Below, piece after piece: positions 1 to 6,778 of a stretch of 64,000 nt of DNA. Location: IMG/VR virus record IMGVR_UViG_3300045303_000152, positions 45,753 through 109,752 of that record; one strand, written 5' to 3'. The position numbers and the translations under genes are program-made. How positions within the stretch are numbered: the stretch's first letter is position 1; each line of letters opens with the position of its first letter. The notes under the pieces are model-generated. The model searched no databases and was not told the origin of the DNA. It saw nothing but the letters and a program-made list of their open reading frames with translations. The DNA comes from a virus.

Positions 1-363
1 CTCGGCTTTTGCGCGCTGCTGCTGCGGGGTTTGCTACCAGCATCGCCAGTGCCCATCGTGGCCGCGTGCGAGGCATGGTCGGCCGCTAGTGCGGTCGGGC
101 AATAGCACTCACGAGCTAGAGCACCAACGTCGCCCCATTGCTTACCGTCACACGCGCGCACCGTCGCTGCACCGTGACGCGGGCATGGCTACCGGCGCCC
201 GTAACCCCTAGCACCAACAAACCCCAAACTTGCGAAACCCATGTTTCGCCTTCAATGCTCGGCACGCGCGCACCGTCGCCACAGCACGAGCATTGCGGCC
301 GATACCATCGGGCATGATTGAACTAATCAGCATGCAAACCAACATCGACGGGGGTTTTACACT
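1..363. other. Gene-less leader region with repeats and hairpins
   Basis: I see no convincing gene here. The stretch contains a 17-bp direct repeat CACGCGCGCACCGTCGC at 151-167 and 263-279, a hairpin GCGAAAC-ccat-GTTTCGC at 232-249, and a wider inverted repeat AATGCTCG (254-261) / CGAGCATT (288-295). The last ~15 bases (350-363) form the first copy of the GGGGGTTTTACACT leader used by the small-gene array that follows. Confidence 0.6.
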
Positions 364-615
364 ATGACGCGAATTGATCGGTACAAGCACAATCGCAACG
401 TTGCCGAGCAATCGGCAACACTCACGGTCGGCTCAATTGTGCGCATCACTAGCGAGCACAATTTTTACAACGGTCGGCTTGCAGTCATCATCGGGCACGT
501 TCAATTCGCAATGAGCGAGCTTGATTGCTATTGGGTGCGTATCACTGATACGCAAGTCACTTGCCTTGAACGGGCAAACGAACTGCGCTTGATTGATCGT
601 CAGCACTCAAACTAA
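364..615 (+). CDS. Small SH3/KOW-like early protein
   Basis: An 83-residue protein of unknown function. Residues ~22-77 alternate strands with glycine turns (VGSIVRI, GRLAVIIG, YWVRI, ANELRLID), as in small SH3/KOW beta barrels that bind RNA or protein; this is a pattern match only. The start is fixed by the conserved GGGGGTTTTACACT leader immediately upstream. It is the first member of the small-gene array. Confidence 0.6.
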   Translation: MTRIDRYKHNRNVAEQSATLTVGSIVRITSEHNFYNGRLAVIIGHVQFAMSELDCYWVRITDTQVTCLERANELRLIDRQHSN

Positions 616-628
616 GGGGTTTACACTG

Positions 629-1048
629 ATGGTTAAACGCCCATTCGACGGCATCAACGTTGATGCCTTGCAAGCTTGGCTCGATAACTTCGAGCGAGCG
701 CACCCGACGACTAGCGTTAAGCCGGCCTTGCCCACTAAGGCGCAAACGTTTGCCGAGCTTGATCGACTCGCAACACCAACAACCCTTGCGACCGTGAGCA
801 TTCGCACGCGCAAGGGTTATCGACCGCTGAAGGGTTACAGCTACCCATTCGACAGTACACCGAATGATAGCGTCGTGCATACGCTGGTGCATTGTTGGTT
901 CATTGATTACGTCGGCCCCGACAAGCCCGCGCGCTATGGCAATGTCGAAATTTCGGCCGACGAAACGGCGACTTTGCTTGCATGGGTAGCCGAGTGGCGC
1001 ATTGCGCGTCGTCGCCCCATCAAACGCGTGGCTAACTGCTATCGCTAA
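629..1048 (+). CDS. Early ORFan, 139 aa
   Basis: Product not recognised. The ATG at 629 is chosen over an upstream in-frame start because it directly follows the AAGGGGTTTACACTG leader shared by neighbouring cassettes. The protein is soluble, with an Arg/Lys-rich C-terminus (residues ~125-139) and a compact mixed core. It lies 13 bp after the previous gene and is followed by a hairpin-rich spacer. Confidence 0.6.
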   Translation: MVKRPFDGINVDALQAWLDNFERAHPTTSVKPALPTKAQTFAELDRLATPTTLATVSIRTRKGYRPLKGYSYPFDSTPNDSVVHTLVHCWFIDYVGPDKPARYGNVEISADETATLLAWVAEWRIARRRPIKRVANCYR

Positions 1049-1088
1049 CCTTGCCTCGCCTCACTTGCCTGCGATCACTCGCGGGCTT

Positions 1089-1134
1089 GTGGGCCGATGC
1101 AATCGCATCGGTTGCCGTTTCGGCTTAGGCCCAC
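1089..1134 (+). repeat. Nested stem-loop between early cassettes
   Basis: The outer arms GTGGGCC (1089-1095) and GGCCCAC (1128-1134) enclose a perfect inner hairpin CCGATGC-aatc-GCATCGG (1094-1111). It sits between two small genes, just before the next leader. No U-run follows, so it is more likely an RNA-stability or processing element, or a factor-dependent terminator, than an intrinsic terminator. Confidence 0.6.
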
Positions 1135-1168
1135 GGCGAAAACACTGCACACTGAGGGGTTTACGATC

Positions 1169-1519
1169 ATGGCTCGTTCGATCAAGCATGCCAAGGCCAA
1201 GGGCGCGACCGTCACCAAGGCCAATGGCAAGGCCAAGTCGGCCAAGTCGCGCAAGGGCGCCAAGTCGCGCAAGGGCGCCAAGTCGCGCGTTGTCGCTCGC
1301 GAGTACCAGCCCAAGCCCGGTACCGGGCTCGAGTTCACCGACGACACGCGCATCACTGTGCTAGTGCGCGAAAACCCGAAGCGTGGCAAATCGGCCAAGC
1401 GCTTCGCAGGGTACCTCACCAAAAAGCCGAAAACCGTCGCGGCCGCGATTGCCGCCGGCCTCACCCGCGCCGACATTCGCTGGGATGCCGGCAAGGGTTT
1501 CATCAAGCTGGGCAAGTAA
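1169..1519 (+). CDS. Histone H1-like basic protein
   Basis: 116 residues. The first ~45 are a Lys/Ala/Ser tail with the tandem unit SRKGAK, like bacterial histone-H1-type DNA-compacting proteins. Residues ~55-116 form a folded domain (TRITVLVRENPKR, GLTRADIRWDAGKGFIKLG) that recurs at the C-terminus of the protein at 32760-33395 (QRITVLSKKNPKR, GVTSGDLKWDSEHKFIKI). The ATG at 1169 follows the conserved leader GAGGGGTTTACGATC. A role in binding host or phage DNA is likely; the exact function is unknown. Confidence 0.7.
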   Translation: MARSIKHAKAKGATVTKANGKAKSAKSRKGAKSRKGAKSRVVAREYQPKPGTGLEFTDDTRITVLVRENPKRGKSAKRFAGYLTKKPKTVAAAIAAGLTRADIRWDAGKGFIKLGK

Positions 1520-1575
1520 GCTCGGCTAGTCGCGTGGTAGCGTAGCGCGTCAAACATCAGCCCACAAACTGCAAC

Positions 1576-1630
1576 GCCCACGCGCACACGGTTGCCAAGC
1601 TGGCGATTGTGTGGCGTGGGCTTTTTTGTT
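1576..1630 (+). terminator. Intrinsic terminator after H1-like gene
   Basis: The arms GCCCACGC-g-CACAC (1576-1589) and GTGTG-GCGTGGGC (1609-1621) form a long GC-rich stem with a ~19-nt loop, directly followed by TTTTTTG. This is a textbook rho-independent terminator and would isolate the first three genes from the rest of the array. Confidence 0.85.
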
Positions 1631-1660
1631 TGTACACTACCAATCATCATGGGGGTTCAC

Positions 1661-1774
1661 ATGCTCGACAAGCTTTGCGCGTGGGCATACCGGCTGCCGT
1701 TTCGTTTGTGCGAGCCGGCTTACCTGCGAGCCGACTACTGGCGCGAGGTGCATCATGCATCGCGGCATACATAA
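1661..1774 (+). CDS. Micro-protein, 37 aa
   Basis: A 37-residue ORF, MLDKLCAWAYRLPFRLC and onward, not recognised. It is supported by the exact leader GGGGGTTCAC directly before its ATG and by overlap with the next ORF, which suggests translational coupling. Aromatic and Arg residues suggest membrane or protein interaction, but nothing more can be said. Confidence 0.5.
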   Translation: MLDKLCAWAYRLPFRLCEPAYLRADYWREVHHASRHT

Positions 1775-1949
1775 GCTAATTCACCAATGGGTTGCTCGGC
1801 ACAACGTTTGGGCAATCATAGCGTTTTGTGTACTGATGATTTACGCACCTCGCGTGCTGCAAGTCGCGTGGCCGTTCATTGGCCAGCTAGCTTGCGCGAC
1901 AATCGTAGCCTGCGCGGTCGCGGCAATCGTCGCACGCTTCACACGTTGA
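1755..1949 (+). CDS. Small two-helix membrane protein
   Basis: 64 residues with two hydrophobic helices (about residues 18-38 and 42-60) and basic flanks at both ends. Its start lies inside the 3' end of the preceding micro-gene, with GAGGTG as a possible ribosome binding site. Holin-like topology is possible, but its location among early genes argues for a host-membrane effector instead. Confidence 0.5.
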   Translation: MHRGIHKLIHQWVARHNVWAIIAFCVLMIYAPRVLQVAWPFIGQLACATIVACAVAAIVARFTR

Positions 1950-1965
1950 ACGTTTCGCCTCACGG

Positions 1966-2016
1966 GCTCGCACGATGCGAGCTTGTGGGCCGACACGTGG
2001 CGCAATCATGTGTCGG
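1966..2016 (+). repeat. Pair of stem-loops
   Basis: Two consecutive hairpins: GCTCGCA-cga-TGCGAGC (1966-1982) and CCGACAC (1990-1996) / GTGTCGG (2010-2016). They belong to the same hairpin-rich inter-cassette architecture seen throughout 1000-2712. Confidence 0.6.
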
Positions 2017-2052
2017 GCTTGTTGCCGCGCGCCAAGTACGGCGCAACGCCTG

Positions 2053-2094
2053 ATGAGGTTAGCCGGGTTCAACCCGTTACCCGCTAAACCTCAT
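2053..2094 (+). repeat. Large nested hairpin
   Basis: The arms ATGAGGTTAGC (2053-2063) and GCTAAACCTCAT (2083-2094) flank an inner odd palindrome CGGGTT-C-AACCCG (2064-2076). It is a stable cruciform/hairpin with no U-tract, sitting between two leader-driven mini-genes. Confidence 0.65.
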
Positions 2095-2164
2095 TGGCCG
2101 TTGCACTGAGCGGCGGGCGCGCTGGCGATTGTCAGCGTGCAAACTAAACTCAATGGGGGTTCAT

Positions 2165-2347
2165 GTGCGATACGCAATTGTTGACTTGCGCACCGGGGAA
2201 ACCATGCGCGTTTGCGTCAGCATGCTCGCAGCGTTGCGTGAGGTGCGGCGCTTCAATGACCACGCGGCACAATGGCACGGCGCCTTGTCGCGCTACGCGA
2301 TTGTGCCGACTTATGACGCGGCGAACCTTTGCGGGTTCGAACTGTGA
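2165..2347 (+). CDS. Early ORFan with GTG start, 60 aa
   Basis: A 60-residue soluble protein, not recognised. The GTG at 2165 is chosen because GGGGGTTCAT-GTG aligns base for base with GGGGGTTCAC-ATG of the neighbouring cassettes. The alternative ATG two bases earlier opens another frame with a Cys/Arg-rich, shadow-like product. Confidence 0.5.
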   Translation: MRYAIVDLRTGETMRVCVSMLAALREVRRFNDHAAQWHGALSRYAIVPTYDAANLCGFEL

Positions 2348-2352
2348 CGCCT

Positions 2353-2426
2353 GACAAGCTGCGAGCCTCGCACGTTCGCAGCTTGTCGGCCGCTACAGGC
2401 TAGCGGCGCCTCGCAATCGTGCGAGG
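2353..2426 (+). repeat. Three tandem hairpins
   Basis: Three perfect hairpins occur head to tail: GACAAGCTGCGA (2353-2364) / TCGCAGCTTGTC (2376-2387); GCCGCTA (2389-2395) / TAGCGGC (2401-2407); CCTCGCA-atcg-TGCGAGG (2409-2426). They fill almost the whole spacer between two small genes and end 10 bp before the next GGGGGTTCACATG leader. Confidence 0.75.
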
Positions 2427-2446
2427 TGCAATCGACGGGGGTTCAC

Positions 2447-2674
2447 ATGATGCAATCGCATAGCGTCACTCAGTTGCGCCACGCCATGACTCACGGCCAC
2501 TATCGCCGCATGCGCGCGGGTGACCTGTTGACGGGCTTGGTGCTCGGCATGGCACTCGGCATGGCACTCGGCACAATCATCACGCTCGCATGCCTGCGAC
2601 TTGATGAACTGACGCACAGCAGCGCCCGCGCGGTCGTGAGCGAGCGCACGTGCATCGAGGCGATGTTACGCTAA
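2447..2674 (+). CDS. Small single-span membrane protein
   Basis: 75 residues with one hydrophobic segment (about residues 31-53, containing a repeated LGMA unit), a His/Arg-rich N-terminus and a polar C-terminus. The ATG at 2447 follows the GGGGGTTCAC leader exactly. Last gene of the cassette array. Function unknown. Confidence 0.55.
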   Translation: MMQSHSVTQLRHAMTHGHYRRMRAGDLLTGLVLGMALGMALGTIITLACLRLDELTHSSARAVVSERTCIEAMLR

Positions 2675-2688
2675 CCCGCTGCTGCCTG

Positions 2689-2712
2689 CTGCTACCCTCG
2701 CGAGGGTAGCAG
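2689..2712 (+). terminator. Perfect 24-bp palindrome after the array
   Basis: A gap-free palindrome with half CTGCTACCCTCG, 15 bp after the last cassette gene. It can form a 10-11 bp RNA stem with a minimal loop or a DNA cruciform. There is no T-run, so it may be a factor-dependent terminator, RNA-stability element or protein-binding site. Confidence 0.45.
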
Positions 2713-3672
2713 TGGCCAGCAACGGCAGTTGTATCCGCAACACCGTTGCTTGTCGCACGCAAGCCGAGTTGTATATCAAAGTAGTTCATGTTGGAATTGC
2801 AACTTGTTGGTGTGTCAGCGGTCGCGGTCGCGAGGCTCGCGAGGGTAGCTGGCCACGGGCTTGCGAGGCGCGATGCCGCATATGGTCACAATGGGGCCTA
2901 GCGCGGTCGCTGGCTCGCATCGTGCGAGGTGCGGCACTGCCCTAGCCGCGCGCGGTCGCTGGCCACGGGCGACGCTGCTAGGGGGCTTGCGTGCGTTGCG
3001 TGACGTGCGGTCGCTGGCCAGCTCGGCAGCTTGCCCAGCTCGGGGCCGACCGTGGCAGAGTTGTATAGTCAACAGAAGTCGAGTTTCCTCAACCTGAGGT
3101 TTCAATGCACATACATCTTCGCCTTGACTGTACATCTGAACCGCGTTCATCTTGTAGCTACATTCTGAACCGCGTTCATCTTGCATATGCATCTGATCAG
3201 CGTTCAGTTGCATGTCGAACGCAGGCAGGCAGGCGGCGGCTCCTTGTAATCGGCCTCGGTCGCCTCGGTCGCGCCGAAGTCCAGCAAATCTGAGATTTGT
3301 CTTGGGAAAATCTTAAATCTGAAGCTCGAAGCTTTTTGCCTCGGTCGCTTTTTCAACAATTCAATTCGAAACTTTCACAAACGATCCTTATGACGCCGCC
3401 CCACGCGCGGGCGCGCGCTGCCATGTTGTTGACGATTTGCTCGGCGATGCTGGGCAACTCCTTAGCAACAGATGCAGCTTTTGCTATAAGCTCAACGCTG
3501 AGCGATAGCACTAGCCTTGGGCTAGATCTACAGCATTGTTGCAAATCGTACATCGTATGATCGGCATGCGAGGTTCGAAAAACGGTTTTTCAATTTCGAT
3601 TTGGATTTTCCAAGTTCAAAATTTCCAAGTGCCAGTGAGGAAGCAACCAGTGCAACAAGTGAGGAGCGTGCT
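2713..3672. other. Gene-less repeat-rich regulatory region
   Basis: No ORF here has a ribosome binding site or protein-like composition. It holds three copies of CGGTCGCTGGC (near 2903, 2953 and 3008), and GCCTCGGTCGC at about 3249, again in the overlapping CCTCGGTCGC just after it, and at 3343. There are two copies of CTGAACCGCGTTCATCTTG (about 3136 and 3166), and a small dyad AAATCT-G-AGATTT near 3288. The GC-rich first half changes abruptly to AT-richer sequence after ~3290, as expected of a control region ahead of the 3673 operon. Confidence 0.55.
3137..3208. promoter_or_regulatory. Operator-like dyads TGAAC-N3-GTTCA
   Basis: Two copies of TGAACCGCGTTCA lie about 30 bp apart (starting near 3138 and 3168), and a degenerate third, TGATCAGCGTTCA, starts near 3195. 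The same dyad recurs once more far away at 51413-51427 (CTGAAC-GCG-GTTCAG). The phased repeats suggest a binding site for a dimeric regulator; promoters were not identified. Confidence 0.5.
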
Positions 3673-3972
3673 ATGAAAGTGTCAGAAGCAGGCGTGCTGA
3701 CATTTCAGGGGGTCAGCTTCAATTACACCCTGAGGAAGCCAGAGCACTATCGCAGTGCGATGTTTCAATACTGCAATCGCAACGCCTTCAAGGTTGAAGA
3801 TAGCAGAATATGGGGCATCGAGCTGGAACATGCAATCGAGTGCTTACGCAAGTACGCGCAACTGAAGCTGCCCGACATCATCGCCGATCAAGAGGCGATG
3901 TTTCGAGCTCTCGGCTTCAACGTAACGTGGGGCACTAACAGCAAGGCCCAACACGTCATCATCATTCACTAA
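3673..3972 (+). CDS. Early ORFan, 99 aa
   Basis: A soluble 99-residue protein, not recognised. The ATG at 3673 is preferred to an upstream in-frame start because GAGGAG precedes it with good spacing. Gly-Val-rich strands sit at the N-terminus and a helical middle follows (EHAIECLRKYAQLK). First gene of the 3673-5768 operon. Confidence 0.6.
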   Translation: MKVSEAGVLTFQGVSFNYTLRKPEHYRSAMFQYCNRNAFKVEDSRIWGIELEHAIECLRKYAQLKLPDIIADQEAMFRALGFNVTWGTNSKAQHVIIIH

Positions 3973-3984
3973 GGAGAAAGGATC

Positions 3985-4248
3985 ATGCCCGCCCCGTTAG
4001 GCAAAACGATCAGGCTCGAAACCTACAAGAAGAATGTGTACCGATGCGTAACGAACATTCGGTATCAAGAAACCCAACTGCATGAGCTAACGATGCAGTT
4101 GGCCGGAACTACAAACCTGTACCGTCAGTCGAAGCTGCGCAAGCTTATCAAGAATAAGCACTTCACCATCGCACGCTGGCGTGACAAGTTAAAGTTCGAG
4201 AATGCTCGCGAGATAGAACCTGAGCCTAGACCAACACGAGTACGCTAA
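3985..4248 (+). CDS. Small basic coiled protein
   Basis: 87 residues, strongly basic and mainly helical (residues ~20-70), not recognised. It has a strong AAGGAG Shine-Dalgarno 12 bp after the previous stop. A nucleic-acid-binding role is conceivable from charge only. Confidence 0.6.
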   Translation: MPAPLGKTIRLETYKKNVYRCVTNIRYQETQLHELTMQLAGTTNLYRQSKLRKLIKNKHFTIARWRDKLKFENAREIEPEPRPTRVR

Positions 4249-4286
4249 CCTGCACTGCACAGTCTGACACTCAATGGAGCATGACT

Positions 4287-4589
4287 ATGCCTATCAGCCG
4301 AAAGACCAACCTGCCGCCCACCAAGCCCAAGGTAAAGGTAGAAGAAGCTGCGCCTACCCCAAGCGTCGAGTACAAGCCTTCTACAACCAAATACCTGTTC
4401 ACGCCCAAGCATCACCGCAAGCTCGCTGAGTTCTGCGCTGCTCATATCAAGAAGGTTGAGCAGCGTGAGCGTGAGCAAGCATGGCAAATGGCCTATGATA
4501 TGGGCGAGATGTTACAAGCCGACCATCGCGAGCACTTCAAGCCAACTGAGTTCTTCGCGCTGGTACATCAGCTAGTAGACCAGAAGTAA
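4287..4589 (+). CDS. Early ORFan, 100 aa
   Basis: Not recognised. It has a Pro/Lys-rich flexible N-terminus (~40 residues) followed by a helical domain with Glu/Arg-rich heptads. The start at 4287 is chosen because the ATG at 4281 lies too close to the GGAG of the recurrent CAATGGAGC leader. Confidence 0.6.
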   Translation: MPISRKTNLPPTKPKVKVEEAAPTPSVEYKPSTTKYLFTPKHHRKLAEFCAAHIKKVEQREREQAWQMAYDMGEMLQADHREHFKPTEFFALVHQLVDQK

Positions 4590-4627
4590 ACTGCACACAC
4601 TGCACAACTAACAAATGGAGCACTACT

Positions 4628-5146
4628 ATGCCTAGGTTCGAATACATGAAGCTCAATCTTAGTCATGAAGATCGTGACGGCGATGATGTGGATAGCTTGA
4701 ACTACTACGGCGAGCAGGGTTGGCAAGTCATCGCCGTGCAAGTGAACGGCATGGCATATCTGATGCGGGCTGTAGAAGAAACTACTAGTGCAACCGTCGA
4801 CACGCCACCTGCAAGCCCGCGTGGTGTGCTGACGCTCGACGTAACATCCTTCGACCGCAAGGCTGATGAGACAATGTTGCGCGAGCTACACATACTGCGC
4901 AAACTGGCTACACAGGAAATAACGAAGTTGTCAGAGTTTGTTGAGGTGGTTCAATATCTGGAACCGACCGTCGAGTATGCGTCGGTAGTAGCGCTGCTCG
5001 ACAGGCTCGAGAACGTCGGCGTGGTTACGCGGCCCCAGAAGGGCAAATATACGGCAGGCCCGAATGCACAGCAATATATGCTGCTACTTATTCAAACGCT
5101 GACGGAACGGAAAGTAGAAATACCCAATGGGGTTCACAAGAAGTAA
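4628..5146 (+). CDS. DUF4177-like / winged-helix-like protein
   Basis: 172 residues. Residues 1-50 resemble the small DUF4177 fold (FEYMKLNL, then LNYYGEQGWQVIAV). Residues ~95-165 look like a winged helix (SVVALLDRLENVGVVTR, then GKYTAG). The leader AAATGGAGCACTACT precedes the ATG. Perhaps a DNA-binding early regulator; the assignment rests on pattern only. Confidence 0.5.
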   Translation: MPRFEYMKLNLSHEDRDGDDVDSLNYYGEQGWQVIAVQVNGMAYLMRAVEETTSATVDTPPASPRGVLTLDVTSFDRKADETMLRELHILRKLATQEITKLSEFVEVVQYLEPTVEYASVVALLDRLENVGVVTRPQKGKYTAGPNAQQYMLLLIQTLTERKVEIPNGVHKK

Positions 5147-5187
5147 GCAGCGCCTAAACCAAACCAGCTAATGAGGGGGAATATCAA

Positions 5188-5502
5188 ATGCCCGCGACTG
5201 ACAACGCCTTGATGGCAAAGCCTCGTAATGTGGATGTTACCGATGCACGCACCCCGATGTGGATTGTACGCAAGATCGTACATCGCTTGGTGCTCGACTT
5301 CGGCAGCATCTACGTGGTTGATCAGATACAAGTGGCGATGGTTGGCAAGGCGTATGGGTTTATGGTCAGTTTCGAACTGACGCCCCAATCACCAAACGTG
5401 GAGTTGATGTTCAACGTGAGAATTGCGTACTTCGACTATGTTGGGGAGATCAAGTGGTGTTGCCTTACTACCAGAAATGAGGTAACTGGGAGGTGGCAGT
5501 AA
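5188..5502 (+). CDS. Early ORFan, 104 aa
   Basis: A soluble beta-rich protein, not recognised. GAGGGG ribosome binding site. Its stop codon overlaps the ATG of the next gene by one base (TAATG), indicating translational coupling. Confidence 0.6.
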   Translation: MPATDNALMAKPRNVDVTDARTPMWIVRKIVHRLVLDFGSIYVVDQIQVAMVGKAYGFMVSFELTPQSPNVELMFNVRIAYFDYVGEIKWCCLTTRNEVTGRWQ

Positions 5503-5768
5503 TGTCAACACAATACGCCGTCATGCGGCGGAGGGAAGTGAATATGTGGTATGTTGAGATGTGCAATGGCAAACGTCACGGCCCATTCGAAAGCTATGAA
5601 GATGCTAACCAAATGGCTAGCGACGACGTAGCCAGAATATACCGGGTTCACAGCGTATCTCATCTACTGGCCTATGACAGAGCCATGCGCGAGCGGCGTG
5701 GCAAGCTGTCGCCCATAACGCTGCCAACGCCAGATCACCCGGCATTGCGGCGCCTGCTTGACGAGTAG
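5502..5768 (+). CDS. Early ORFan, 88 aa
   Basis: Not recognised. The start at 5502 has GGGAGG upstream and couples to the previous stop. An alternative start at 5544 (MWYVEMCNGK) also has AGGGA in front and would begin exactly at the apparent domain. The segment GKRHGPFESYEDA resembles small host-interaction proteins in phages that display a substrate-like strand, but no function can be given. Confidence 0.55.
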   Translation: MSTQYAVMRRREVNMWYVEMCNGKRHGPFESYEDANQMASDDVARIYRVHSVSHLLAYDRAMRERRGKLSPITLPTPDHPALRRLLDE

Positions 5769-5970
5769 TCGTTCTACCCCAATTACCCCTAGCTATTAAT
5801 GTAGATCTAGTACCATTAGCTGCCCTAGCTAGCACCCTAGCGCCCAAAATTGCTGAACGCTGTATATGCACTAATAGCTACCAGATTTCGACCGTAAATC
5901 GCGTATGTTTCGAGTACCGGCCAACGCCGAACCCTACAAACCAACGTCAACTTATGAAGAGGAACTAACC

Positions 5971-6543
5971 ATGCCTGCATTCATCAATGCCGCGACTGGC
6001 AAGCCTGAGAAGAAGCGCATGCGAATGGAAACTACGATGCAAAGCGGCAATCGCCCATTGTCATTCGAGGATGCGTGCAAAAGGTTCAAGAAGCGCTTCA
6101 CCCTCGATCACACACCGGGCTGGGCGCGTCACATCGTCGAGCGCACGGGCAAGTATCCGGCTCCTCGGTACAACAGCGACGTGGAATGGTACCAACGGTC
6201 GGAGTTCATCGGTTTCGCTACGACCGGCAGCCGTAAGTACATTCGTGAGAACGACCCGACATGGCCGGTTGGTCGCTGGCTCGATAAGCCGTTCAAGCGT
6301 GAGGAGTTTGGCAAGGTAGCCAAGGCCAAGCAGAAAGCCGAGCGTTATGGCACGCAGCGCAAAACGTTGAGTAATCCTACTCCCAAGGCTTTGCAAGAGC
6401 TCGATCGGCTGATTACCGCTACCAAGCCCGCTGCACCAACTCAAACGGTGCCAAAAGGTCGGATCAGCGGTAAGAAGGCCAATCACCGGCCGACCAAAGC
6501 TGGCAAGAAGCCGACCAACGGCAACAAGAACGGCAAGAAGTGA
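5971..6543 (+). CDS. Basic DNA-binding-like protein, 190 aa
   Basis: Not recognised. The C-terminal ~60 residues are Lys/Gly/Asn/Pro-rich (GKKPTNGNKNGKK), resembling the flexible basic tails on other DNA-associated proteins in this window. The N-terminal part has aromatic-rich segments (SDVEWYQRSEFIGF). The start follows GAGGAACTAACC. A 200-bp spacer with no gene precedes it; TTGCTG and TAATAG spaced 16 bp apart near 5850-5875 might be a weak promoter. Confidence 0.6.
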   Translation: MPAFINAATGKPEKKRMRMETTMQSGNRPLSFEDACKRFKKRFTLDHTPGWARHIVERTGKYPAPRYNSDVEWYQRSEFIGFATTGSRKYIRENDPTWPVGRWLDKPFKREEFGKVAKAKQKAERYGTQRKTLSNPTPKALQELDRLITATKPAAPTQTVPKGRISGKKANHRPTKAGKKPTNGNKNGKK

Positions 6544-6571
6544 ACAAACGTCAACTCAAGGAACGTGCGTC

Positions 6572-6778
6572 ATGAGCGAGTCTGAAGCAGTTGCGTGGGT
6601 AGCACTGGGCTGGTGCTACTTCTGGGGAGCCATAGTTTCATTTGTACTGGTCTATATGCTTCGTGCTCCTGATCCAACAATAAATAGGTGGATTGTGCTG
6701 GTAACTTTCTCATGGCCAGTAACAATGCCTTGGATGATCGTTGATGCACTCGCCAACATGGTGAAGGACAAGAAATGA
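6572..6778 (+). CDS. Two-span membrane protein, paralog of 7978
   Basis: 68 residues with two hydrophobic segments (about 8-30 and 38-58). It shares ALGWCYFWG and FSWPVTMP with ALGWLYFWG and ICWPVSLP of the protein at 7978-8232, so the two are paralogs. They bracket the ArdC gene. Its stop overlaps the ArdC start. Function unknown. Confidence 0.65.
   Translation: MSESEAVAWVALGWCYFWGAIVSFVLVYMLRAPDPTINRWIVLVTFSWPVTMPWMIVDALANMVKDKK

Noticed and set aside
2163-2354. Alternative ATG frame in the array (Cys/Arg-rich product)
   Set aside because: The GTG two bases later aligns exactly with the conserved leader and gives a normal protein composition; the ATG frame looks like a shadow.
1089-2426. 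CRISPR array
   Set aside because: The hairpins differ in sequence, spacers contain genes, and no identical repeats of 23-40 bp at regular spacing or cas genes are present.
3297-3560. Open frame of 87 codons in the repeat region
   Set aside because: No ribosome binding site and composition unlike neighbouring genes; the reverse strand is equally open.
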